A stretch of 27,844 nucleotides of DNA, from the NCBI GenBank assembly GCA_003427395.1, contig BFEA01000135.1, positions 249,784 through 277,627 on the forward strand. The letters run 5' to 3'. Both the position numbers and the translations under genes were made by a program. Each line of letters opens with the position of its first letter. The first letter of the stretch is position 1. Under the pieces are notes generated by a model, which was not told where the DNA came from, searched no databases, and saw only the letters and a program-made list of their open reading frames with translations. Below, piece after piece: positions 9,596-18,141 of the stretch. This DNA is from Chara braunii (taxonomy: Eukaryota > Streptophyta > Charophyceae > Charales > Characeae).

Positions 9596-9835
9596 ATGTA
9601 CGACACCCTGACACGTCATGTCCAATTTGTAGACGGGATGGAACGCCAATGTCGTTATAATTGCGGTCGGCGTGACTCTGTGTTCCTAGCATATAGGAGC
9701 CATGTAGCCTGTAACATCTGTCTGCGCTGCGCCATTCAATGCAGCAACTGTGACTGCGAAAATTGGACGCAGTGCTTCCATAGTCCACACCCGAACTCGA
9801 CCTGTCTGGTTCGTAGGAGTGACCAATTACCATAG
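9596..9835 (+). pseudogene. small Cys-rich frame with a RING-like pattern
   Basis: A 79-codon frame with a dense Cys pattern: CRYNC, then SHVACNICLRCAIQCSNCDC, then CFHSPHPNSTC. The His-x2-Cys-x2-Cys core and the C..HSPHP tail parallel those in the frame at 9075 (HAICRQC and CHHPPHP). The RING Cys that should precede the His is a Tyr here (AYRSH). Another frame at 9616-9654 reads SCPICRRDG, also RING-like. The two copies may be a diverged duplication. No start context or promoter was found. Confidence 0.3.
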
Positions 9836-10497
9836 CCAATGGCTGCTACTCGACTCAAAATGTTATGCAACCCAAACACTAACTAACCTCGTGTCATTGT
9901 AGATACATTCTAGATAGTCTGTTCCAGCGGTGAGTATTTAGAGTTCTGCGAAGTTCGTCATACACCTCTCCCCTGCCCTTTCAATGTCATACTCTATCCT
10001 GCCCTTCACATATTTTTCTCCTGCACTTTGCCCTCCACCTCCCCCTGCCCCACACTCCTAAAGAACTCCGCCTTCTATCTCTTTCCCTCCACGCTCCCTC
10101 CACCTTCCGCTCTTGTGCTAGCAGCAAACACATACGAATGAGCATCGTTAAGAGAACAGATGATATGGAGATCAGAAGTGAAACAAATAGGAGTATAAAG
10201 ATCTGAAGACAAATGCGCAGGAGCATACTTTCCCTTTTACACTGCCTCCTGTTATAATGTGCAAGTGGGCCGTTAAGGCACAAGGGGATGTGGGCAACTG
10301 CCACTCAACCACCTTGTACGTGTGAGGCATAGTAAAAGAGGAGCTGTTGCCCCAAAGAAACCCCAACTAAACATAATTCAAAATGGTTCAATTATGATTT
10401 ATGTTGCTTGTTAAAGAGGTAAATTCTTTAGTTTTTGGGCTGGCTCAACTCTAACCTATTTGTCTGGGTGGAATAGGGGCTGTTTTGGTGGAAACTT
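9836..10497. other. no gene; pyrimidine-rich tract
   Basis: No coding frame with protein-like composition. 9960-10115 is strongly C/T-rich on the plus strand, which makes a Lys/Arg-rich minus-strand frame by composition alone. Confidence 0.6.
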
Positions 10498-10499
10498 AC

Positions 10500-10564
<65 letters not shown>

Positions 10565-10565
10565 N

Positions 10566-10627
<62 letters not shown>
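10498..10627. repeat. (AC)n microsatellite, about 130 bp
   Basis: Uninterrupted AC dinucleotides apart from a single N at 10565, which suggests the true array length was not resolved by the assembly. A degenerate CA-rich tail runs on to about 10650. Confidence 0.98.
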
Positions 10628-10630
<3 letters not shown>

Positions 10631-10780
10631 TGAACACACATGCACACAACCTCCGCAGCGGGCGGTGTGCAGGTTCCCTGGAAGGGGACGCCGAAGAGGG
10701 TGACAGCCCCGTCGACCGCCGGACCCTGCTGTGCAACGAGGTGTTTTCCAAGAGTCGGGTTGCTTGGGAATGCAGCCTCA

Positions 10781-10954
10781 ATTGGGTGGTAAGTCCCATC
10801 CAAGCCTAAATATGTGCCAGGGACCAATAGCGAAGAAGTACCGCGAGCAAGGGATGAAAATGACTTTATTGGGTGGTAAGTCCCATCCAAGGCTAAATAT
10901 GTGTGAGGGACCGATAGCGAAGAAGTACCGCAAGGGAAGGATGAAAAAAACTTT
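10781..10954 (+). repeat. 87-bp tandem duplication, two units
   Basis: Units 10781-10867 and 10868-10954 both begin ATTGGGTGGTAAGTCCCATC and end in ACTTT or AACTTT, with about ten differences. The period of 87 keeps reading frame, but no gene is recognised in either unit. Confidence 0.9.
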
Positions 10955-11018
10955 CAAAAGAGAGTTAAAGAGTGCTTGAAATTGCCGAGCGAGAAGCGGA
11001 TGGAAGGAAGTCGTGACG

Positions 11019-11081
11019 CACACACACAACCACACACGCACACACACATACCACACACACACAAACGAGCTCTAACACACG

Positions 11082-11122
<41 letters not shown>

Positions 11123-11140
11123 CCTTTTTTTTTTTTTTTT
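11019..11140. repeat. degenerate (CA)n array followed by 16 T
   Basis: CA dinucleotides with interruptions run from 11019 to 11120, purest from 11080 on. TTCC and a run of 16 T (11125-11140) follow. This is the second CA array within 600 bp. Confidence 0.95.
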
Positions 11141-11311
11141 CCCCCTTTCCTAACAGCAATCCTGGTCATAGGCAGCAGCAGCAGCCCCCCTCACAATCAA
11201 GCGCAGAGGGCCCACCCTCTCCTGCTATTCCTGCTGAAATGACACATGCTAATGTGGATACGCTGACTTAGTGGGAGACCATGCCAATCGCAACAAATAA
11301 TCTAAATGTTG

Positions 11312-11709
11312 TCACAATGGTTGCATGGATGAAGGTCTGCATCCTAGCAATGTGGCGACGACGACTGTTGAAAGTGTGCTGCCACCATCGCCGCCTCCAC
11401 CTCCACCGCCCTCGCCAACCCCACCGCTACCACCACCACCGCCGTCACCACCATCACCACTACCTACCTTGCTGACATCTACTCCTACATCATCCCCTCA
11501 GTCATTTGCCTCCTCACAATGGTTGCATGGATGAAGGTCTGCATCCTAGCAATGTGGCAACAACAACTGCTGAAAGTGTGCCGCCACCATCGCTGCCTCC
11601 ACCACCCTCCCCAACCCCACCGCTACCACCACCACCGCCCTCACCACCATCACCACTACCTACCCCGCTGACATCTACTCCTAAATCATCCCCTCAGTCA
11701 TTTGCCTCC
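11312..11709 (+). repeat. tandem duplication of about 200 bp encoding a Pro-rich peptide
   Basis: Unit 1 (11312-11513, 202 bp) and unit 2 (11514-11709, 196 bp) both begin TCACAATGGTTGCATGGATG and end TCATTTGCCTCC. The first unit is not a multiple of three, so the duplication shifts frame. Differences are mostly synonymous-looking or lie inside the CCA/CCG repeats. Confidence 0.92.
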
Positions 11710-11859
11710 TCTTATTCATTTTCCTCTTCTTCTTCCGCCTCCTTCTCCTCCTCCTCCTCATCTTCCACCTTGCATGCCTCCCCTTCGTCATCGACCTCAT
11801 CAGCGGCACATTCATGGCCAGATCAACCATCAAAGGCTTTGTGTCCAGCGTTGGATTGA
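11325..11859 (+). CDS. Pro-rich low-complexity frames (extensin-like composition), uncertain gene
   Basis: Two overlapping frames, 11325-11534 (69 codons) and 11506-11859 (117 codons), cover the two duplicated units. Each reads MDEGLHPSNVATTT and then a block of Pro and Ser-Pro (SPTPPLPPPPPSPPSPLPT). The second ends in a Ser-rich run. Ser-Pro-rich blocks occur in hydroxyproline-rich cell-wall proteins of green plants, but there is no signal peptide here and a CCN repeat gives Pro by composition alone. A minus-strand frame (11681-11959) overlaps the end. I regard this as a possible exon remnant at best. Confidence 0.22.
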
Positions 11860-12407
11860 TCGTTGTAGATGTCTCTTCAGTGGAGACGTTCCCCGTCTCC
11901 GTCGTCGCCACCTCCAAGACAGCGGCCTTGTCTGTCCTGGAAGAGCATGAACACCACACTCCCTGTAGGGGTTAGGGATCTACTTCGATGACATGCTCGC
12001 AACCGTACAGAACAACATCGTCGCTCTGGATATCGAGTCTGATGCCTGCAATGCGGCAATGATTTCTTCAGTGTTGCAGGCCTGCGTGTGCACTAGACAC
12101 AAGGTGCGGCTACCTGTGCAGCATTTGCACGACTAGCTGCCACTTTCAAGTTAATGTTCAACATGGGTCGGGTGTGGCTATAGCAGAAGTAAGAGTTTGC
12201 AAGCTCTGAGCAACACGACTCACTCCAGCCCGTGATTATACAATTGATCACTCTGCTTTTACCGAAATCTGTTAACCCAAAAAGCCTCAATTATTGATAC
12301 CTTCACTCATACGCTTAAGAGTCTCATTCTCGACATAACACTTCTCAAAGACTCGTTGGATGCTCTCCGAACAGTCTTCCTCCAAGTGAGCAATGCACAA
12401 ACACAAA
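11860..12407. other. no gene recognised
   Basis: Plus-strand frame 11813-11967 (MARSTIKGFVSSVGLIVVDV...) is open but short and overlaps an equally open minus-strand frame. Nothing decides between them. The rest has stops in all frames. Confidence 0.4.
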
Positions 12408-13546
12408 TCATCCATGAGATGAGTGTCGAACACCCTATGACAATTCCTTCCTAGGCTTGATAAAAATTGGAATTCCACATACACACACTGAGGGCATCGC
12501 CACACCTATCCCGAAAACGCAAAAAAAGTTCGGGAGCACTCCCGAACGCGGGAGATGTGAAAAAACCTTTCGAGAGGGTTCGTCGCCACACTGCGCTCTC
12601 CAAGGCGGCAGTCTCCAATTCGTCAGATGAGGCCCGATATTTTTTGGAGAGCGCAGACGACGGGCCTCGCCACACCACTCTCGAAATGTGCAAAATGAGA
12701 ATGAACTTCCTGCTAGAACACGGCCAGATGCACCCGCCACATTTTTGTCTTTTTCACATTTCGAGAGTGGTGTGGCAAACCGAGACAAAACGGTGGCAAC
12801 AGATGGTTGTCGGTCGAGGCGCACTCTCCAGTTTAGGGCCGAAATCGGAGGAGCCTCAGACCACTCCACAAATCCGGTGCTTTGCAGGCGGAGCGATCCA
12901 CAAAGTTCGAGAGCACTCCCGAGAACCACATTCTGACCGCTCTCCAAATTCTTTCTGACTGCGGTTTTCGGGAGTTGGTGTGGCGATGCCACTTCTCTCC
13001 AAATCGTTGTTTTGGAGATAGGTGTGGCGAGGCCCTTTATCGAGGCCAATGAGGACGCAAACTTTTCGCCATAGAAATCCTGATTTCTTGTTTCAACAAG
13101 ACATTGATAGCATATGCATACGTATCATTCAATTACGGACATATGAACGACACATATCCCTAAACACTCTACGGTGGTCCTTTCCTAGATTTGACAAAAT
13201 TTGAGAATTCCGCATACGTACACAGAATGCAGGTCAGCGGGAACTCGTACTTTTCCCTATAAAAATCATGATTTCTCGTTTCAACAAGACACTGATAGCA
13301 TATGTATACGTATCATCCAAATTCGAACATACAGACTGACATATATCCCCGAACACCCTATGACGGTCCCTTTCTAGACTCGATAAAAATTGGAACTCCG
13401 TATACGTACACATAATGGAGGCCTACGAAAGACTCATACTTTTCCCGATAGGAATCCAAATTTTTTGTTTCAACAAAACACTAGTGACATATGTATACGT
13501 ATCATCCATTTCCAAACATACGAACAACAAATATCCTCGAGATCAA
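12408..13546. repeat. satellite-like tandem repeat, about 188-bp unit, interrupted by an insertion
   Basis: Three successive units begin near 13052, 13240 and 13429. Anchor GTTTCAAC sits at 13090, 13278 and 13467, giving periods of 188 and 189. Each unit carries CATATGTATACGTATCATCC (or a near copy), then TTTCTAGACTCGATAAAAATTGG, or a close relative, in the complete units. The last unit is incomplete and stops near 13546. The end of a further unit, ACACCCTATGACAATTCC to about 12485, lies on the far side of the element at 12491-13036, so that element inserted into the array. Confidence 0.85.
12491..13036. mobile_element. non-autonomous DNA transposon-like element with nested inverted repeats (MITE-like)
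   Basis: The left end AGGGCATCGCCACACCTATC and the inverted right end (13017-13036, reading AGGGCCTCGCCACACCTATC) are terminal inverted repeats with one difference in twenty. Inside lies a perfect 22-bp inverted repeat (12669-12690 and 12755-12776), which carries the same GCCACACC core. A third internal end, TTTTCGGGAGTTGGTGTGGC (12965-12984), mirrors 12497-12517. TGCGCTCTCCAA (12589-12600) pairs with TTGGAGAGCGCA (12644-12655). So at least two related palindromic elements sit inside one another. No transposase is encoded. The 204-codon minus-strand frame over it is an accident of composition. No clear target duplication was found. Confidence 0.7.
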
Positions 13547-13624
13547 GCCTCCTCCAGTGATCACCCCCACTCGTCAAGCCAAATGAACAACCACGTCCCT
13601 CGGTATTTACTCTGATAAGTTACT

Positions 13625-13770
13625 TCCCTTTCTGCACATGCAACGAGACCAACCAATCGACCACTTCAATGATACAGTCGTGAGGGAGACGATTGAACAT
13701 TTCCTTGATATCGTACGAACAAGTGGTTACCTTGATATTGTCTTTCATATGATCAATCTTGCACTCAAGA
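13625..13770 (-). pseudogene. reverse-transcriptase-like fragment (motif A region), possibly Penelope-like
   Basis: On the minus strand the frame reads KIDHMKDNIKV, then CSYDIKEMFNRLPHD and VVDWLV. The block YDIKxMFxxLPHD fits RT motif A (catalytic Asp in a hydrophobic-Asp-x-x-x-hydrophobic setting followed by LPH), and the wording is closest to Penelope-like elements. A diverged copy lies on the plus strand at 16320-16430. The fragment ends abruptly at about 13770, where plus-strand Ty3 gag sequence begins, which marks a junction. Only motif A is present. Confidence 0.4.
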
Positions 13771-13898
13771 TCCAGGAGGGGGTTTGGAGGAAAAGAAAGG
13801 ACAAGGGTGTGTGCCTGAGGTGCGAGGATTACCACTTTTTGAAGGATTGTCCCAACATGCCTCGCATGTCCACAGACGGCTCTAGTTCAAAAAACTAG
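13771..13898 (+). pseudogene. gag: element A: gag C-terminus with CCHC-type zinc knuckle
   Basis: The frame 13638-13898 is chimeric: its first half is the antisense of the RT-like fragment, and its second half reads KGVCLRCEDYHFLKDC, a zinc knuckle (Cys-x2-Cys-x3-His-x4-Cys, one residue shorter than usual between Cys and His). It ends in TAG at 13896-13898. Gag zinc knuckles bind and package the element RNA. The capsid part and everything 5' are missing, so element A is truncated here. Confidence 0.6.
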
Positions 13899-13906
13899 AG
13901 CAGAGA

Positions 13907-14640
13907 ATGGTAGAAGCAACAACTCCTTCAAGTGTTGATTCACCTTCTAACAAGGGATAGTCTTCACATTCTCTCACTGATTCTACTTTTGGAGTTGCAT
14001 CTTCAGGGTCTTTTTCTCATGAGGACACTGACTTGTATGAGACATCGGATGGGGATGATGCTCGGTGCCTTTATGATATTTTCCTATCCTTGCAGGAAAA
14101 TAAAAGGCATAGGTCATAACTTATCCTGCTTCGACCCTCTATCCTGGGCTCCAAGATCAAAGGGTTCTTGGACTGTGGGCCTACTCACAACTTCATGTCT
14201 CCCAAGGCAGTCAGCAAGTTGTGCTTAGACCAAAGACTAGTGAAATTGCGATAGCCTATAGAGGTTCACATTGGTGATTCCTCCACAGTTAGGATCACTA
14301 CTGTTGTCAAGGGTCTACCAGTGACCTTTGACAAGTAGGGAGAAATCAAACACCGCCTGAAATTATGCGTTTCCTAATGTTCCTTTTGACCTTATGTTCG
14401 CTATGCAGTGGCTTGGTGCCACCAATCTTAGGATCCACTGGCGGATCCCTAGGGTTAAGCTACCTGACCGGTACTTGCAGATAAGTATCATCTGTCATCC
14501 GGCCAACAACTGTTACTGCATGCGTGCTCATAGTTTCATGCGTCTATCGCGCCAGACCGACCACAACCGTCTGTTTCTGGTTTTTGTCAAACAGTCTGTT
14601 GTGGAAAGTGCTCCCTGTTCCTCTAAGATTCAGCGGGATT
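13907..14640 (+). pseudogene. pol: element A: protease region, badly decayed
   Basis: Frame 2 from ATG 13907 carries an acidic, Ser-rich linker and then FLDCGPTHNFMSPKAV (14166-14213), the retropepsin active site (normally Asp-Ser/Thr-Gly-Ala) with Cys in place of Ser/Thr. At least five in-frame stops interrupt the frame (near 13958, 14117, 14249, 14336 and 14375). From about 14380 the reading moves to frame 0 (14394-14645), where FAMQWLGATNLRIHW matches the usual segment after the protease. The enzyme would cut the Gag-Pol polyprotein. It cannot be made from this copy. Confidence 0.6.
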
Positions 14641-15271
14641 GTTGACCAGTTTACAGATCTTATGGAGAAGCCTACTGAACTTGTTCATAGGCAGACCAAA
14701 CATAAGATTGGGATCCTGCCTGGATCGGTCCCTCCCAAGGGTCGAGTCTACAGGATGTCACCTGCTGAACTTAACGAGCTCAGGAAACAGTTAGAGACCT
14801 TGAACAACAAAGGTTGGATTCAGCCTAACACATTTGCGTTTTGTGGCACCAGTCCTCTTTGTTCCAAAGAGGAACGGTCAGTTCAGAATGTTCGTGGACT
14901 ATAAAGGTCTCAACAAAATCACGAGGAAGTCTACATAGCCTCTTCCTCGCATTGATAATTTGTTGGATATGGTGCATGGCTGTACCATTTTTAGCAAGAT
15001 CGATCTCAAATTTGGTTATCACCAGATTGAGATGGCTGAAGGCGATGTCCACAAGACGAGCTTCAAAACCAGGTACGACACTTATGCGTACCTGGACATG
15101 CCATTTGGTCTTTGCAATGCCCCAGGCACCTTCCAGACAGAGATGTATCGCATACTCAAGCCTTACCTGGACAGGTTCGTAGTTGTCTACTTGGATGACA
15201 TCCTGGTATTCAATCATTTTGTCCAGGAGCATGCGCAACATCTGACTCTGGTCCTCCAGACCTTACGTTAA
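14641..15271 (+). pseudogene. pol: element A: reverse transcriptase fingers and palm, truncated
   Basis: The connecting segment KGRVYRMSPAELNELRKQL (14740-14796) leads into the RT. A frameshift near 14830-14860 and a TAG near 14936 break it. The palm is then readable in frame 14960-15271: FSKIDLKFGYHQIEM with the first catalytic Asp, MPFGLCNAPGTFQ, and FVVVYLDDILVF with the YLDD box. After QHLTLVLQTLR the homology ends in a run of A (15270 on), so the RT thumb and the RNase H are missing. Domain order and motifs are typical of Ty3/gypsy. Confidence 0.82.
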
Positions 15272-15609
15272 AAAAAAAAAGACAACAAAATCAAAGTAAA
15301 AACCCCTCCTTTAGACCCCTTTAGCCCATTAAAACAAACAATTTATACACCCCTTCCCCCCCTTCACAGCCAACACTCCAAAAGAGAAATATGTAGCATG
15401 CGCCGCTCCATGGGAGAACGATCATGTGCTCGTCCGTCTTAGCGAGATCGACGACTTGCATTCAATGTTATCTATCGCCAAAATCATTCTAGTGGCAAGG
15501 AAGGAAAATCATTTGCTCACCTTGAAGTCAAAGAATGATTTTTTATTATTATTATTATTATCATTCCAATGGCAAGGAAGGAAGATCATCTACTCACCTT
15601 GAAGTCAAA

Positions 15610-15660
<51 letters not shown>

Positions 15661-15699
15661 TTTATGTCCAGGTTATTGTAGAGTCTAGCCACCACACAA
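15272..15699. repeat. non-coding filler: poly-A start, 77-bp duplication and (TTA)n arrays
   Basis: After a run of A at 15270-15281 the DNA is unrelated to Ty3 pol. The stretch GGCAAGGAAGGAA...CTCACCTTGAAGTCAAA occurs at 15494 and again at 15571 (period 77). Each copy is followed by a TTA/ATT array (15541-15560 and 15611-15655). No gene. Confidence 0.85.
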
Positions 15700-16230
15700 A
15701 TGACAATCCTTGCCGCAGTTCGACAATTGACCCTCCACATGATTACTAACTGCACGAATCACATTAACCGACCGCCAGTTTGTGCAATCGACGATTGGAG
15801 CAAGTACATGGTGGAGGATCTTGACTTATCTTCGAGTATGTTACCGCTCTGCATCGTTGCTACAGGTCGTAATTTTTTTTATGACCTGGTGTTGACGCCA
15901 CTATATCAAAATCATAGTGAAACCTATCCTCAAGTTTACTACAAGGCCATGATGAGCACATTTGTGTGGAATTTCGGTTCCTGTGCAGTCACACGAACCG
16001 AGGTTGAGGTTTGTTGTGAATTCAATGAGGATGTAGTGCCTGCATGGCTGAACCATTTTGTTAAATAGGACCGGACAATTTCCTTTGGCTCGTCCTATGT
16101 GATGCTTGCGCAAAAAGACTTGGACAAATATCATCAGATTTGTCTAACTTATAGGACCAATGGTGAGTACCGCCCAAGTGGTTTCAATGTTCAATCTTCC
16201 CTAGTCCTGATGCCTCAATCTCCCGACAGT
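15700..16230 (+). pseudogene. unidentified frame between the two halves of element A
   Basis: Frame 1 is open from 15700 to 16068 (122 codons), stops at TAG 16066-16068, and stays open again to 16245. Composition is protein-like (LCIVATGRNFFYDLVL, EVEVCCEFNEDVVPAW, KDLDKYHQICLTYRT). It does not match any RNase H motif that should be at this place in element A. Because an RT-like motif follows at 16320-16430 on the same strand, it may be the N-terminal part of the same non-Ty3 element. Confidence 0.3.
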
Positions 16231-16319
16231 TTCTACACTTGCTGACAGACTGGAAAATTTATTTTATGAAGGGCACTATCAAGGAGGAAGATTGATCGTA
16301 GGAAGGGCAATTTTTACCC

Positions 16320-16434
16320 TTCATTAGCAGGAAGATTGATCGTATCACAGGCGATATCAAGGTAACTGCCTGTTCGTACGATACTAAGGAAATGTTTAAT
16401 CATCTCCGTCACGACAGTATCAAGGGCAGTTTCT
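16320..16434 (+). pseudogene. second copy of the RT-like motif A fragment
   Basis: The frame reads RITGDIKVTACSYDTKEMF, then NHLRHDSI, a clear relative of the minus-strand fragment at 13625-13770 (DNIKVTTCSYDIKEMF, then NRLPHDCI). Just before it, GGAAGATTGATCGTA occurs twice (16287 and 16330), a small local duplication. It ends in a TGA near 16443, beyond which integrase sequence of element A begins. Confidence 0.4.
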
Positions 16435-16473
16435 CCTGCTTCTGAACCATGATATACTCTGGTTTCATATCTG

Positions 16474-16652
16474 TTGTACACACGCAGCAGAGGTGAGGAA
16501 CGCATATGCATTCCCCAAGACCGCAAGCTGATGACGCTTCCAATGTCAAAGTGTTCTGATGCTCGTGGCCACTTTGGAGCCCTCAAATCGTATGCAACCA
16601 TGTTGCAGCGCTTCTTCTGGAAGAAGATGAGGAGTGACATGTTGCACTATGT
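16474..16652 (+). pseudogene. pol: element A: integrase zinc-binding domain, left of the gap
   Basis: The frame from 16474 reads RICIPQDRKLMTLPMSKC, then ARGHFGALKSYATMLQRFFW and RSDMLHYV. This is the N-terminal HHCC domain of a Ty3/gypsy integrase: the GHFG histidine is present, but the first His of the pair is a Cys here. It runs into the N gap. RNase H, which should precede it, is absent. Confidence 0.7.
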
Positions 16653-16891
16653 NNNNNNNNNNNNNNNNNNNNNNNNNNNNNNNNNNNNNNNNNNNNNNNN
16701 NNNNNNNNNNNNNNNNNNNNNNNNNNNNNNNNNNNNNNNNNNNNNNNNNNNNNNNNNNNNNNNNNNNNNNNNNNNNNNNNNNNNNNNNNNNNNNNNNNNN
16801 NNCGTGGCCACTTTGGAGCCCTCAAATCGTATGCAACCATGTTGCAGTGCTTCTTCCGGAAGAAGATGAGGAGTGACATGTTGCACTATGT
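16564..16891 (+). repeat. 89-bp direct repeat flanking the assembly gap
   Basis: 16564-16652 and 16803-16891 are identical except for C/T at 16609/16848 and T/C at 16618/16857. The second copy simply restarts the integrase segment that the first copy ends with. Confidence 0.97.
16653..16802. other. assembly gap of 150 N
   Basis: A run of 150 undetermined bases. The flanking 89-bp repeat suggests that its true length may be zero or negative. Confidence 1.
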
Positions 16892-17652
16892 GGAAACCTG
16901 TGAGTTATGCCAGAGCAAGAGGATGGTACGCCCACCTCCACTTGACCTACTCAAACTACTACCCATCCCAGATGTTCCTGCACAGTTAGTGTCTATTGAC
17001 TTTGTTGATATGGGTAGGACCACGCCTCGTGGCATGCACCAGGTTATGGTATGTGTGGATCGGTTCTCCAAATATGCAGAGTTCATTCCCTTACCAGTTG
17101 AAGCAGGTATGTCCGTTGTTCAAGCAGCTTTTGCTGACAGGTGGGTTACACATCATGGACCACCCACCTCCATTGTCTGTGATCGAGATCCTCGATTTTG
17201 CAACAATGAATGACAATCCTACTGCAGGGATTATCTTCATTCCAAACTGGACATGACATCTGGTCGTCATCCTAAAACCAATGATGACGGTTGAAGTGAT
17301 GAACCAGATTCTATCTCAGTTGTTGCGTCATGTGATCAGTCCAGGTCAGCAAGACTGGGATCTCCATTTGAGTCGTGCACAACTTGTGTATAACACTTCT
17401 GTACACTCCTCTACTCGCTTCGCACCCTACCGGTTACACTGGGGTCGTGAACCACGACAACCTCTCGATGACATCATCGATAAGGCCACCCCTACGTTGA
17501 CACCTGAAACTAAGGAGTTCACTAGGCATTACCGTGTGGACATAGAACGCGCGTTTGCCAACCTGCTCAAAGCCCAAAAGGCTATGATTCAGCAGGCTAA
17601 TCGACACAGACGTCCTTCGACCATTCGCACATGTGACTGGGTGTGGCTATGA
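16803..17652 (+). pseudogene. pol: element A: integrase zinc-binding end and catalytic core
   Basis: From 16803 the frame gives GHFGALK, ETCELCQ (the Cys pair of HHCC), then SIDFVDM with the first catalytic Asp, VDRFSKYAEFIPLP, and SIVCDRDPRF with the second. It stops at 17211-17213. After a frameshift or small loss near 17215-17280 the core resumes in frame 1 at 17281 (VEVMNQILSQLLRHVI). The catalytic Glu appears to be the one in VEVMN. The domain runs through LVYNTSVHSSTRFAPYRL to a TGA at 17650-17652. The integrase would join element cDNA to host DNA. This copy cannot. Confidence 0.82.
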
Positions 17653-18108
17653 TTCAGCAGGCTAATTAGTAACGAGTTGTCAATCGAGAAGGACATTTCG
17701 CCAAAGTTGTTGCCACGATACATGGGTCCATGACAGGTCTTAGATAAAGTGGGAGCTGATCCTTTTGGACCATCTTATACAGTGGATGTCCCTCTGCATC
17801 TACAAACCTACGTTGTTTTTCATGCATCTAAACTCTTACCATTTACATCAGCTAGTGCATTTCCAAACAAACCTCCTCAGTTTGGTCCTCCGATCTGTTG
17901 CAAGGGATATGACGTGGAGTCCATTGACGATGAATTAGGTACAAGACCAGATAAAGAATACCTTGCGAAGTTTTGTTACCAGCCGCACACTAAAAATCGC
18001 TGGTTTACTCGCAAGGAGCTTCTGAAAACAGCTAAGCCTGTTGTCCTCCGGTACGAGGCCGCACATAAGGGAGAACCCCTTCGACGCTCTGCAAGCCTAC
18101 GCCCCTAG
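17653..18108 (+). pseudogene. pol: element A: integrase C-terminal and chromodomain-like tail
   Basis: Stops at 17650-17735 are followed by an open frame 17749-18108. It reads FGPSYTVDVPLH, VVFHASKLLPF (the conserved HASKL of Ty3 integrase tails), then YDVESIDDEL and YLAKFCYQPHTKNRWFTRKELL. The last block has the Tyr-Leu-x-x-Phe ... Trp-Phe-Thr-x-x-Glu-Leu pattern of a divergent chromodomain, which in this group steers insertion to marked chromatin. The same pattern occurs at the end of element B. The frame ends in TAG, 19 bases before a purine-rich tract at 18127-18139. A 20-bp echo, GGCTATGATTCAGCAGGCTA (17578 and 17644), marks a local duplication. Confidence 0.72.
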
Positions 18109-18141
18109 CTCGGAGGTCCTCGCTCCAGGAGAGGGTAGGTC

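Noticed and set aside
10428-11169. Frames of Cys-Val or Thr-His repeats
   Set aside because: They are translations of the CA/GT microsatellites.
12435-13049. 204-codon minus-strand open frame
   Set aside because: It spans a nested inverted-repeat element and satellite DNA. Palindromes give open frames on both strands, and the protein has no domain character.
16564-16891. Direct repeat as a real biological duplication or CRISPR-like pair
   Set aside because: It flanks an N gap and continues the same gene, so assembly overlap is simpler. No CRISPR-type array was seen anywhere in the window.
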